Source: Cardinalis cardinalis (Eukaryota > Chordata > Aves > Passeriformes > Cardinalidae). From it: 64,000 nucleotides of DNA. The position numbers and the translations under genes were made by a program. Of the stretch, positions 12,607 to 24,661 are shown in pieces. Every line of letters begins with the position of its first letter. Positions within the stretch are counted from its first letter, which is position 1. The notes under the pieces were generated by a model that saw nothing but the letters and a program-made list of their open reading frames with translations, was not told where the DNA came from and did no database searches. Location of the stretch: the NCBI GenBank assembly GCA_014549065.1, contig JACDOX010000012.1:9247413-9311412 (forward strand), written 5' to 3'.

Positions 12607-13920
12607 TTGTAAGTACAGTTCAACAAGGAGAAATAATACAGAGCAAGGTCAGCCTGTTTTGTTTCCAAAACCTCAACGCCATATTGCAGTTATAATTCTA
12701 CTAAAATGTTTTTTTCTAAACGAGAACATATGTATTTTTCCTAAAAGATAACATGGAATTCTACAAAGCTGGTGCTGCATGGTGTTAAAATAATCTATGA
12801 TTTGGGCTGGCGCACAAAGTGAAACTCCATTCCCTCCCATCTCTATAAGCAGTCTGTGGGAGTTGTTTTGATAGTGGAATATGTATACAATAATGGGACA
12901 TACAGGAATTCACTGTTTTGGTAGTTACTATGTTGAGTATTTTAACTGGGNCAGGTTCACACCTTAGGCCAGTAGCTGACATAGCCAGCAGTGTTAATTT
13001 ATTATTTATTAATTTAAGACAGTGGAGTAGCCCTCGTGTGAACCTTCAGGCAAATCACTCTGCCCGTTGTCAGTGGTCCACTGTGTGTTGCCATTAATCC
13101 ACTGTGGGTTGGCTTTGCCTTGTGCTACAAATGTTGTTACTAGTGTTATAAATGTTGTCTTGACTAAATAATTTGATGTATTTAAAACCTTATTTTAAAC
13201 ATATAAAACAAAGGAGAAATAGTATTTCCTTAGCTGAGCATGTTTTATAAGGTGAAATATCAAGGGTTGAGACTCATCAANGCTAAAGTAATGGCAGCAA
13301 AAGGACATTTCCTCATCCACTTTTTTTAAGACAATGGATCAACAGCTTTTCTTGGAGAAAAGATCTATCAGAGGAAAATTGACAGAATGCAAAATTATTA
13401 ACTCAGAAAAACTTGTCCAGAAATCATACTTCATACATTTCTTGTTTGGGCCAATGGTAACTGGGTAACCATGTTTTATTAAACTAATAGAGGTATTTTT
13501 TAGTAGATCCTGCTGTCCTTGCCATATGGCAACAAAATAACAAAGAACACTACTTATGAAAGCAAGAAAACAGGGACATATGCACCTGCTCTTAGTACTG
13601 CTTCAGAGGTAAAATATTGCTAATTTTGCCAACCATGATGACATTAAGTAACAGTTTTGCCATGAGAAATCAGCATTTGCTTTTTTATGGTTTAAATAAA
13701 AATGTAGTACTGCTCTGAAAGCCTGAGACACTGTATAGTTACAGAACACAGAGACAGGACATCTTTCTTTTTTCTTGTAAAAACAAAAATATTTTCTCCT
13801 AGCTCTTTAGGTGGAGTATTCACTGGGCTATCTTACTACAAAGTTTTGAGTGTTAAAAAAACTGTGAGTTGAAGAGATTCGTATTATTAGAGCACTGGAA
13901 TCATCCCTACCTTTAGTGGT
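12607..13920. other. Intergenic, no gene seen
   Basis: AT-rich sequence after the CR1 tail. It contains TTATTTATTAATTT-type AT blocks near 12999 and short homopolymers only. Confidence 0.55.
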
Positions 13921-13929
13921 AACTTTGAA

Positions 13930-14340
13930 AACAAAAACATGGAAAGGAGCTCTATGTTTTCTCCACAGAGAGGTTTCTCCACANTGCAAAGCAGCAAAAC
14001 TACTCCTTTGGTTCTGCCCATTTCCCTTCTGGCTGGCATCTGACCCTGGCCCTGTTCAGCCGTGGTTCTCTGAGCACAGACCAACTTGCTGCAGAAGCTG
14101 GCAGAGCTGCATGCTGTCCTAGACACGTCTCCTGCACACACCCACCTCAGCCCTGGCTCTGGCGCGGGGCTGACTGGACTGGCGCAGCTCTCTGTCTTTG
14201 TCTGTTTTGGCTCTGCCGGTGTATCCCACTGTGCTCCAGAGGCATGGTGCAGACATGTGGGAGCCATCATGTATGTCTCAGCGCTTGTGCATCTGGCTCT
14301 GCAGCCCTGCACTTGCATCTTGTCACTTCAAGGGGTTTCA
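13930..14340. other. GC-rich block of unknown origin
   Basis: A sharp rise in GC with several CpGs (for example GGCGCGGGGC near 14161) in an otherwise AT-rich region. Overlapping open frames on both strands (up to 143 codons) encode no recognised domain. Base composition like this elsewhere in the window goes with LTRs, so a decayed LTR is the likeliest reading. No termini were found. Confidence 0.35.
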
Positions 14341-15561
14341 CCACGTGCTGCAAGTTTGAGCTCTTGTGTATGCTGAACATATGGTATTTCAACATGGTAA
14401 GAATGCGTGGCTATGCAAACTCCAAAGCACTGAGTTCAAGCTATAAACTGTTAGTATATCAAAAATGTCAATATGTCAAAAAGTATAAATCAGGTTTCAT
14501 GATGCTAAGTTCCTCTTGAAAAAAAGGAATCAGACAATTCTGCTATAAGTAAACTAAGCAAGGTCCATCAATAAATTTCAAAGCAGAAAGTTTCACTGCA
14601 GATGCTCTTGCTGTAAAAAAAAATACATATTTCGATTTGAGACTGAAAAGCAATGTGAGAATTGCTTTTCTAGGACATTCTGAAGGAAAAAAAAANACCA
14701 AACCCAAATAATTATTTGTGGACATTTCTGCCATAAGACTGAGGTAGGTATTGTTGATAACACATCTAAACACAAATACTGTGTACTGTGTGTAGAGGCC
14801 CAGAGAAGATGACTTTAGTCGTGGGATAGATTGCAGAAGTGCATCCCCACCACCTCAGGCTGCATTATGATCTGAGAAATGCTCCTTAGGCCTCCTTGAC
14901 GAACTGCATTTGGACTAAATCCTTCTTGTATGTTACAATAAAGCTGATAAAAATCCAATACAAATACCAGTTTTCAGATCCTGCGCAAACTGATCACATT
15001 TTCTTGGTATTGTTTAGCATCTAGGGTTGAAAATGAGCAGTAGATTATTGCAATCTCTTTGAGCACAGTTTATGACAAGTGATGGTTAGGGAGACTTAAA
15101 GTGTCAAAAATCAGACTCTTGTGTTTAGATTGGGTTTGCTAAACGTATTAGAAAGCTTTTTCCATGGCAGGGCAGTGGGAGAAATTACTTCCTAAATTAC
15201 TTTTTCAATGAAATATTCTAATGAAAGCTATTAATTTTGAACATTAAAGTTCTTGATATTTCTCAAATATTAGATTAACTCTGAAAAGCTTATTCATAAG
15301 CAGAAGTTCTTCTAATGTTTTATTTGTTTGATAGATCCTATACGAAGAAGGAGACAATGGTTTCTCTTGCCTTGAAGGGCTTTATAGGAGTTTGAATTGT
15401 AAATGGAAAAACTGTAAATTCCAGTGCTTTTTAATGTTTGCTATAAAATCATCTCAGGGATTAACTAATAAGAGGAACAGGCAATCAACAGTGTTCAACT
15501 GGAATTCTTTAATCTATTACAATAGCTGAACTAGCAGGAAACCAAATCAATTTTTTGAGAA
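14341..15561. other. Intergenic, no gene seen
   Basis: AT-rich sequence with only short chance frames and A runs near 14617 and 14686. Confidence 0.55.
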
Positions 15562-16175
15562 TGTTGTGTTTTAAAACCCACTGGAAATTAAACTCCACNC
15601 AGGGTCTTTCCCTTTCCCCTGTCCCCTCCAGTGAGAAAGGGAAAAAACAGCAGAGATTATGGGTTGAGATAGCAATTTGCTAGGAAAACAGCAATGAANA
15701 AACAATCAGTAACAGCAACAACACNAATAACANCANTGTATTAAAGATGGTGGTTACATGCAAAAACTGCTTACAGAAGATGGACCTGGTGTTACCATAG
15801 CCAGGGACANGTGGCTTCCTGGGACAAAGGAGAAAATGGCTGATGTTACCNCAGGCGGTGCTTTCCCCNCAANGCCAAGGCAATNGGAACCAACAATGGG
15901 CAAACCCTCNAAGATGAACNNTTTGTGTCATGCTACCCAGAAGAAAAGGAAGAAAATGTGGTTGGTTCAGGGTCATGTTCCACTTTTCTTTCACCCAAAG
16001 CCATGTCCTCAGTGAGGAAAGAGTGGCATAAAATAAACATCCCCCGCATGCCCACACAGCTGCAGGCTCCAGCTCCTCATAGCAACTATGATAAAATTAA
16101 CTCCATCCTGGCCAAAACGAAGACAAAGACTAAAATTCCAGCATCAGGCAATTGGAGAGACATTCCTTGTTAAAA
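15562..16175 (-). mobile_element. LTR-type endogenous retrovirus fragment
   Basis: Read on the minus strand, the block runs from sequence near 16160 with GTTTTGGCCAGGATGGAGTT to an end near 15562 with GGGTTTTAAAACACAACA. Between them is a T-rich stretch with short TTG/TTA repeats (about 15695-15745), followed by TATCTCAACCC. These phrases match what I know of passerine LTRs that begin with a TTTTGGC(C/T)(A/G)GGAT segment and end with a TTAAA(C/A)CA(C/A)(A/G)ACA terminus. I could not find a matched right terminus or target duplication, so one end may be truncated. Ns are unusually dense (about a dozen between 15590 and 15930). The short frames here are not genes. Confidence 0.6.
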
Positions 16176-19100
16176 ATCCCTTAGTCATCCTACTGTAAAG
16201 ATTGTAGGCATAGCCAGCCTGCGGAAAGCAACCCACATTTTGTGCAGTTTGGCTAAGGCAGCACAGTATACATGATTAGTTAATCAAAACACAAACATTT
16301 TTAAAGGAAAATAAAATCCAGCTACCTGTACATGTGTTATTCAGTTTGAAAAATTTTTAAAANACTCATATGAAAATAGGCCAGTGCTTCATGACACCTC
16401 CTTCTGTAGCCCCACACATGGAGTACAACCTAAGCAATACACATTTGCNGCAGCTTAGGACACTGACACTCTTGTCATTCACCTCTGTGTGACCAAACCA
16501 GACTTCTTGCCCTCACTTTTTAATTTTTTGATTTCTCTTGAGTTTTCTGGTCAATATTTTGATTATCTGACTCCCCAGCTCCTATTTTCTCTCAGGTCTT
16601 CTAAGATTCCTCTGATTGATTAGGCATGTATGTGCCTGAGGTTGATTTATCTCAATTAATGGTACCCCTAGTGCAGTAGAAGGAAGGTTCAGCACTTCAC
16701 TTTTGAGCCAGTGGCTCCAAAGAGAAGTCTAAAAGCTCAAATCAGTAATGGAAAGACATCTGACAAGGTCTATGAGGAATAAGTAGGCAATTTTATCTTT
16801 ACTTTAGGATGCTATANTTAATATTTCATCAGGAAAATGTACAATGATGCCTCAGCAAAAAAATACAATGTTGTCTGCAGTCAGTGATGGTGACTTATTG
16901 CAAACTAAGAATCTTATTCCAGATACTTGAGGCTGGTAAAATGCTTTCCAGAGTCACTGGAGTAGAATGGCTATAGAGCTCATTTTTTGAGTAACTACTT
17001 CAAAGACAAGCCCAAGATTTTAAGATGCTGTTTACTTTCAATCTATGGTAAAGTCCTTACATTTAAAGTAACTNAAAATAAAAACAACCTGATAAGACAG
17101 GACACAAGAAAAATCGCTTTTGTAACAGTTGGAATAAATTGGTTTTGACTCAAAAGTTCTTTGACATTGGTCTGTGGACCTGGGAACCATTCNTTGCTGG
17201 CTGAGCTGGAGTTGTCCTGCTCCTGGGCCCGCTGTCTCATCAAGCTATCCGAGTCTGCAGTGGCAGGGGAGAAAGGAAGNTTTCCAACATACGTTTCTTT
17301 AAATAAATGTATTCCCACAGGACATTATGCTTTATACAAATTAACAATTGCCTATCANAAAACCTTTCCACTGTAAAATATCCAGCCAGCCTTTCTTTGA
17401 GATGGCAGGTGTTGTCTGGAAAAGTCAGAACATAATCTCTAGAGTATATTTGAGATCTTCATTCAGATGATAGTATTCTAGAGTTCTGCCTGCTCAAGTC
17501 TTTGGGAAAAATCAATTCAAGAGCATTCTCAAATGAGTATTACTGGCTCAGNACAGGAGATAAAATTCAGTCTTTTTGATGTTACTGTATTTGGATGATA
17601 ATGTTCTTCATGTGGCTAAATGATGGACAGTGTAGACACAATTTTAGACTAGTGCAAAGGACATTATATCTGTCCATCTTCTGAAAAGTGGCTGCAGATG
17701 TGCCTGTGACTGGATGTCAGTGAGGTTAATCAGCTGAACCACTGACATCTGTTTATACTAAAACTACAACTAGGGCATGGAAAACCAGCTGGAGTATAAA
17801 ATCTAAAGTCATAGAGTCATAATTGCAAAGAGTCATAATTCATCATCAAACCAGAAGCAAACAAAGATGTTAATACAGATTTGAACACGCACAGAAAGAA
17901 TAAAAAGAAGAAGACATGGCTTGATGCATGGTAGAGACATGGGCAGCTCAGTTTAAATGTGCACATTGCCCTCTTGTAGCTTTTCATTTTGCAAATCCTT
18001 TTTTTCCCTTAATGGCAACATTGAAAACTAGAGGGCTATATTGTGCTATTGGCAGAATAATCCATATAATTTCTTCAATTTCTTTATTTTTAACATAAAT
18101 AGATCAGATCCCCTTTCACCTTCTTCTATGACAAGTGTACTAAAAATGAAGNGAATGAAGTCACTGCCTGCAGTCTGTCCAGAGATGTATTAGAAAGAAT
18201 TGACAAAACTGAAAAAATTGANCTTTTGCTGGTGAATATAGGATAACTGCAAGATCTGTGCAAAAAATGGCACAACTGGTGATGGGTTGATGTCTCACCA
18301 TACATAGCAAAACAACTTTTATGCTGAGCTGATATAGCAAAGTTCTAGAAATGTTGTGCTTCTTCATAGTTGCTACCCAAAATGCATCCTGTTAAGTGTT
18401 CTGTGCATACTGTGGAAACCTTTATATGCATATATGAGAACAATTCCTCCCTTGTAATCCCAGTTCAAGGGTCCAGACCCCTGAGGCATTTGCACTTTGG
18501 ATACAATAAAAAGTGTAGCCCTTTGCAAGCAGCCACATAGAAGTGAGATTCTATTCTTATCTTGCTTGCCAATTGCCTATGAAACTGNTATAAGGGTCTT
18601 TAAGAGAGGATTTGTGACTCCAAACTTGCAACCNGAAACTATACTTGTCAATAATTGCACCACAAAGGTTCTGTTTTCAACGTTAGGCTCATTAAACAAG
18701 TGGCACAGAGTGGCAGGTCCTCAGCATATCTGACATCAGACCTCTTGCAAAGTACCAGTGCCTTCATGTTTAGCTTCAGGCATCGAGCTTCAAAGTTTAG
18801 GACCAGAGGCACACAGCATACATAAAAGTAGTTCTGCCTGAGTTCAGGAGTGCATCATCCAAGACCTGGCANACTGGCCATTCCAGTCCCTCAAACATAC
18901 CAATGTTAAATATCCTTACCCAGTGTAGAAGAAAGCTGTGAAGAAGAAAGCTGGTGTACTAAAGAATTCACAAGGTTATCTTAAATCCCTTCAGAGGCTG
19001 TAAAGAAATTGAGGGAAATATTTTTCAACAGTCACAATTTCACTCTTAGTTCTTTGGAAAAATAACCAGGCAGTTGTTGATGAAGAATTGAATCACATAA

Positions 19101-19451
19101 CGCATTTTTTTTGGCATTTGTAATCTCTCAGTGAGTATAAATCAGGTGGGGTTTTTTGCAAGACAGATGGATAGCAAGACAGATGGATATGATGTCTCTA
19201 TGGGCTTCACAAAGTTGTGCTGTTATAAATATCTTCATATATAATACCCAGTAACATAAAAGAAATGGTAGAATTATTGTCACTGATGGAGAATTTAATG
19301 TAGACCAGTATGTATGCAAATGCATACATGTGCACATATGTATACACACAGCAGAGTAGATTATATGTATGATACAAGTCAAATTTCAGATTATCATTTT
19401 TTCAGATAGCAATTTTTTGTTAATCAGAAATCCTTTGGCAAAGAATTACTA
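16176..19451. other. Intergenic, no gene seen
   Basis: AT-rich sequence. The only structure noted is the hairpin at 17713-17749. Open frames stay below about 92 codons. Confidence 0.55.
17713..17749. repeat. Short inverted repeat (hairpin)
   Basis: GATGTCAGTG pairs exactly with CACTGACATC, and GGTT with AACC, around a short loop, leaving one bulged A. The total stem is about 14 bp. It is too short for a typical microRNA precursor. Confidence 0.7.
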
Positions 19452-19616
19452 GACCAGAGAAGCTGTGGATGCCCCCTCCCTGGCAGCTTTTGAGGCCAGG
19501 CTGGATNGGGCTTTGAGCAACCNGGTTTACTAAAAGATGTCCCTATGTATGGTGGGGGGCTGGAACTTGATCTTTAGGATCCCTTTCAGCCCAAGCCATT
19601 TTATGATGCTATGAAC
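19452..19616 (+). mobile_element. CR1 LINE 3' end fragment
   Basis: The sequence reads as the last about 165 bases of a CR1: GAAGCTGTGGATGCCCC, then a GGCTGGAT..GGGCTTTGAGC phrase, then CCCTTTCAGCCC and a tail near TTATGATGCTATG. It is severely 5'-truncated and non-coding. Confidence 0.88.
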
Positions 19617-22053
19617 CCTATGTTAATAAATGCTTGATGAAGAAATAACATATTCTTCTTAGCAGCAGGATATGTACATTTATTAAATTATGAGCCTCTT
19701 CAGAAGTTAATTTGAGATGCAAGTTACTGAAAGCTGACTTTTTTGCAATAGCTAATAATTCTCATAATTTAATGGGCAATTAAAACACATTAATTTACAT
19801 TTTGAAGGCACAGAAATAATTTTTTTTCCTTCTGAATAAGGTTTGTAAATTTGGTTTTTAAAATAAATTTCCTTAATGAAGCAACCAAATGAATATTCAT
19901 AGGAGTGCATACTAACTATTAAATATTACTGCAACAAGTAATTGAAACAGCTGTAACTGTGGAAGGACTTATGTTTATGATTAAAGCTAACTTTTATTTT
20001 TAAGCCTATTTTAAGAGCAAATATTACAAGGTAAAGATGTTAAAGTTAGTGAAATGTACACATTCGAATTGCACTTGAAATTTCATGCTTGTGAAATAAT
20101 AAATAGGAGCTTTGATTATATTGACAGAGGCATTTGAGAGAGAGATGAAGCTTTGAGATTAGTTGATCCCTTGTCTCTGACTTAATTCAGCTGCAAAATG
20201 GCACGGCCAAGAGAAGCCAGGCTGTTCAATCTGTTTCAGAAAAGAATGATCCTCTTGGATATGGCATGAAGACTCTTGGTATATTGCCTAAAGCTGGTGC
20301 TCAGGGATCATTTCAGCNCATCAATCCCTTCAGCGTGCACCCTTCACTGCTCCTGCTTCTGTCCAGAGGCTGCTGTGGGGTGGAGCTAGCAGCTTCTCAA
20401 AAAGGAAATACCCAGATTGCAGATCCTGACTGCTGGATATCTCAGGACACAGAACTGCAGGTGATTTCAGGGCAGTCACCTGAACATTGCCATCTACTTC
20501 AATGTAACCTCTACAATGGCTTCCAGAGCTAACTCAGAGGCTTGCTGCTTTCCTTGCAGGTGTGTTTTACTGGTCACCTACATATTCATGCTTCACTTGA
20601 ATTCCTATTGCTTAATCATAGATTCCCAGGTTCATTCATTGCCCTTCAATACTTAGAGAGCCCTCTGGTATTCTGTCACTGTGAAACCAGTGCTCCAGTT
20701 TAGTCCAATTACAAATCAATTTTCCAATAAGTTTAGGAGCATCAACCTGAAGAAAAGTTCCATCCATGGTGAAGCAGCTAGGATTACCGCAGCCCTTAGC
20801 TTCATTGCAATTTGTAATCTCTAATATAAATTATAGAGACTTTCATCGTGCACTGAGTCAACCAAGAAAATCTTGTGATTTAAAAATTGACTGTCCCCTT
20901 ACTGTCACACAAGCAAATAGATGGGTATAATCCTATTACAGGACTACTCCTATATGGTTCCAGTGGGCTTCTCTGGACTTCTCAATCACAAAGTTAGGTT
21001 TCTCTCTTCAACAGCAAATTAGGTATTACTGGGTGCAAGTTCTTTCTCTTATCTCTGAAGGAAAAAGGAAACTGAAAAGAGTTGAATTTTTTTCTTATTT
21101 TTGTGTTTATCAACACTTGTTTTCGTTCAAATATGATTTAGGGACATCCGTTGCTTTATGACTATAGCTGGTAGAGTACTTTTTAAACAAAACCCTTCAG
21201 AGTTGTCATCAGCTAGAGAATCCTTTCATCAGAACTCCAAAGCCTGCTTTGATATAAAGTCTGGTCCTGTTGCAGAAAATTTGTCTGCTAATACCAGACA
21301 AATTTCTGTTACTCTTTTGGCAAAGCGCTGAAGGTCAAAAGCAGCATAAAATAGAAAGCATTTTGTAAAAAGTATGGGTGCTTTAATAATGAATTGCTAG
21401 ATGTGACCTGCTCTGGTATGAGNTTGTGAAGCCCTGAAATACTCGTTCTTAAAGAAGCACCTTCCCAACATTGNCCTTTTGGAGTCCAATCTAAAACATC
21501 ACAAATCAGCACTTTTCTGACCTGAATTTCCATTTTCAGCAGCAGGAAGTTTCAGAAGCAGGAGGTTTCAGAACATTGCTATTTGAAATAATGTACATAC
21601 AACAGCCTGAAAAGAATTTGATTGATTGCTTTTAATAATATTTGATTACTTTTCAGTTATAAGATATGATATGGCACACCAATACNCAATATATTTTTTG
21701 ACATCAGAGAGATTAAATATGGGGAAATAAAGGAGTTAATATATCTTCTGAACATGTAAAGGTGGCTTTAAGCTTCAGCAGGGTAAACAAATGAGAAGGA
21801 GCAGCATTCCTTTAAAGCAGCTATGTAAAGCAAAAGGTAGGATGCAGAATGTACAGAATAANCTATAAATCTTTACAATTCTTAAAGCTCTGCTGGAAAA
21901 ATATTTAAAAAGAAATCCTTTTAAAATCTATATTCTGGAGTCTTCTTTTGATGGGACATACATCCACAAGTCTCAGCTAATATTGCTCTTGTATGCAGAT
22001 ATCTGTAGCTTTATTTCCTCAAGAAAGCAGTTAGTGATTTGGTTCTCTGGCCA
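19617..22053. other. Intergenic, AT-rich; part looks repeat-free
   Basis: No gene is visible. The stretch 19780-20130 is very AT-rich, has no repeat signature and carries many TAAT/ATTA cores, a composition seen in conserved enhancers near developmental and neural genes. That is only a suggestion from composition. Confidence 0.5.
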
Positions 22054-22206
22054 GAAGGAAGAGAAGAGAAGAAGAGAAGAGAAGAGAAGAGAAGAGAAGA
22101 GAAGAGAAGAGAAGAGAAGAGAAGAGAAGAGAAGAGAAGAGAAGAGAAGAGAAGAGAAGAGAAGAGAAGAGAAGAGAAGAGAAGAGAAGAGAAGAGAAGA
22201 GAAGAG
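22054..22206. repeat. GAAGA pentanucleotide array, about 27 perfect copies
   Basis: From 22071 to 22206 the unit GAAGA repeats without error, about 27 copies; a slightly impure start lies at 22054-22070. All purines are on the plus strand. Open frames across it, such as EKRRE repeats or FSSLL repeats on the other strand, are simply translated repeat and not proteins. Confidence 0.97.
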
Positions 22207-23165
22207 CCTTGCTACCAATTTTCTTCAGTCAAAATTACAAGCAAAATGGAATGAAGCCAAATAGGGTACAGAAAAAAAACCCACAACTTTTTCCTGCTGT
22301 CTTTACACTCTACATCTTTTAATTGCTTTACTATCATCATGAAGAGTCATTATTACTGGGTTACAACTGCCATGCCTTGCATCCATATCNAGTCCAGNGA
22401 TGTNTTATTATTTAAAAAAAAAAGAAAGCACAACTGGATCTATATTTTGTTTACATGCTCCTTAGGATGAGAGATGCAAATCTGAGTCTGGAAGGGGATT
22501 TTTCCTTCATGAGTGCTTATAAATGATAGAGTATCTTTTNATGTAAAGCCAGGAGAACCTTCTTCTAGAATTTTCAAGGGAATGGANACCCCAGACTTTA
22601 GAACATCTTTAGAAGAATCAATCTCACCCCAAACTTCAGCCTTCTCTCAGTTTGAAAGACTGAGCTTGCCTAATTCAGNAAACCGGCTTGGGAACGGTGA
22701 TTCAGAAACCCAGTTTAGGCACTTTGATTCAGTGAATGCAGAGGATTGGGCAACTAAAATGAAGTGCATGGCCCTCAGAGTCTGTGAAGGAGAGCACATG
22801 GGCATCTTCTGCAGTTCTCATTGCTGTGGATGAAGGTAGAGGAACTTATGGCCCAAGGCTGCTCTCTAGACTGAGGGGTGTGGGGGAAGTGAAAGTAAAG
22901 TCACCATTTGNGAATAAGCAGGTGACTGTGTCTTGTCTGTGCTGTGTTGCACACTGTCTGTTTAACCTGTAATGACAACCACTGAAGAGGAACAGACATG
23001 AGAGAGTGTCTGGAGAATACCTGGGCCCACGGCACATCCTTCCCTGCTCTGTCTCTGCTCCAGGACATCTCCCTTCCAGCCCCTGGGCTCTTTTTCAGCC
23101 TGTCAAAACACAAAACTGATGAACACTTCTGTCAACTCTAAATCAATTCTGGTTTCTGTAGTCAA

Positions 23166-23210
23166 TTAAAAAAAAAAAAGAAAAAAACAAAGAAAAAAAA
23201 TAAAAATACT
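23166..23210. repeat. A-rich low-complexity tract
   Basis: A 45-base tract of almost only A with scattered G, C and T. It could be the poly(A) remnant of a retrocopy, but the sequence just upstream shows no gene I recognise. Confidence 0.7.
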
Positions 23211-24637
23211 GTTGTGATGTTGTCTGTTTTTCCTCACAAAGTAGGAGNGTCCTTACACAGTTTGGAAGTTGGACTCCTCTTGGCTTCAAAGGGATCTTGT
23301 CCAAGGTAACAACTTCGTCATTCAGACAAAGAAGAAACTGGGGGCTGTGGAGTAGGGTATTGTGTACATTTAGCCTTTTGGAAGCTCTTGGGAAGAAAGC
23401 TAGTTCTGGAGCTGGTGATACATACTTTCCCTTTGAAAGAGGANTGGGCCTGTCTAGAATTTCACTTTCTGCTATGCTTTTTTCTTTTGTTCTCCAACTG
23501 TTTCATGCAATTGCATCAGTAGTCTCTGGGGCAAGGCCATGAAAAAAGGGTATTCTTCTGGCACAGATTTTTAAGAAGAAATTTGTTTTGTTAATCTTAA
23601 TTCCTTCAAGGTATTAAGGGCAGGGCAGAGTCAAGTTTTTTTGGTAACTCCAATAAAATATCCTTGTTCTTGGCTAAAACTCACCTTTCTGTTCTTTTAA
23701 TATGTACAATCTAATACAAGAAGCAAATCATTGTCTACATGGATAGTCAACACATGNACCTCTACTTTTTATAATATCCTTGTTCCTATACTGGCTGATG
23801 ATTTATTAACTATATCAGAGTTATTAAAAATTGAAAGGCTTTGATATGCTTTTAGCTGGTAGAAATGATACATCATCTATTTCAGATCCTCAGCCATGCT
23901 ACAAAATTGGTCCACCATAAGGCCCAGAATNAAATTAAAATGAGGTGTAAATAGTGAATGTTGCCAGGTGACCTTCTGAAATANTTAATACAGCCTGACT
24001 TAAAGTTTATCGCTTTAAACCTGAAATGTGTGTAATTTCACCCAGGCAGCATAGTCTTGAGATAAAAACGAGATGACTTTGAAAAAGTAGCCTGATTTTG
24101 CACACAAATTCTGAGTGTGTCAGTTGCTTTTCCCTCAAGGGGCTGTGTGAATCTTATTGTTTCTTCTTGGCCTGCCCAAGTTAGGTGCTCTGAGGCTTAC
24201 TTTTGATCTGAGTGTTTCTAATAACTCTACTGTAAGAACTAGCTGGAAACACCACATTTCTCCTTTAAATATATCAGATTTTTATGAATTTTAAGGAGAG
24301 ATTTCTCTGGTTCCCCATCTTTTCTTAGGTTTTCTTACTGATTTTTTGTCCCCCACCTTCCAGTGAAGCCGAAACTCTCTTGCACTTCAAGATGCCCTAN
24401 AGTTCTAGGTACTCCTATGGAAGGAGAGCTGTAGTGAAACCCTCTCCAGCAATCTTTGGCATTCTTTTTATTACACTAATGTGCATGAAGCTCTTTCATT
24501 GAAAACAAAAAAGCCCTTATATTGAAAACAAAAATACTATGAAAATTATTGGTACCTTCTTTCCAATACATTTATGTGGCCAGAGTGGTGTAAAGATTCT
24601 ATCAGATAACTAAGGGTTAGGTATCTATAAAATATGA

Positions 24638-24661
24638 ATATCTATACAAAAGTATAGATAT
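24638..24661. repeat. Perfect 10-bp palindrome with 4-base loop
   Basis: ATATCTATAC, then AAAA, then GTATAGATAT form a perfect hairpin in an AT-rich stretch. No gene is nearby. Confidence 0.85.

Noticed and set aside
21973..22264. Open frames of EKRRE and FSSLL repeats
   Set aside because: They are direct translations of the GAAGA microsatellite in different frames.
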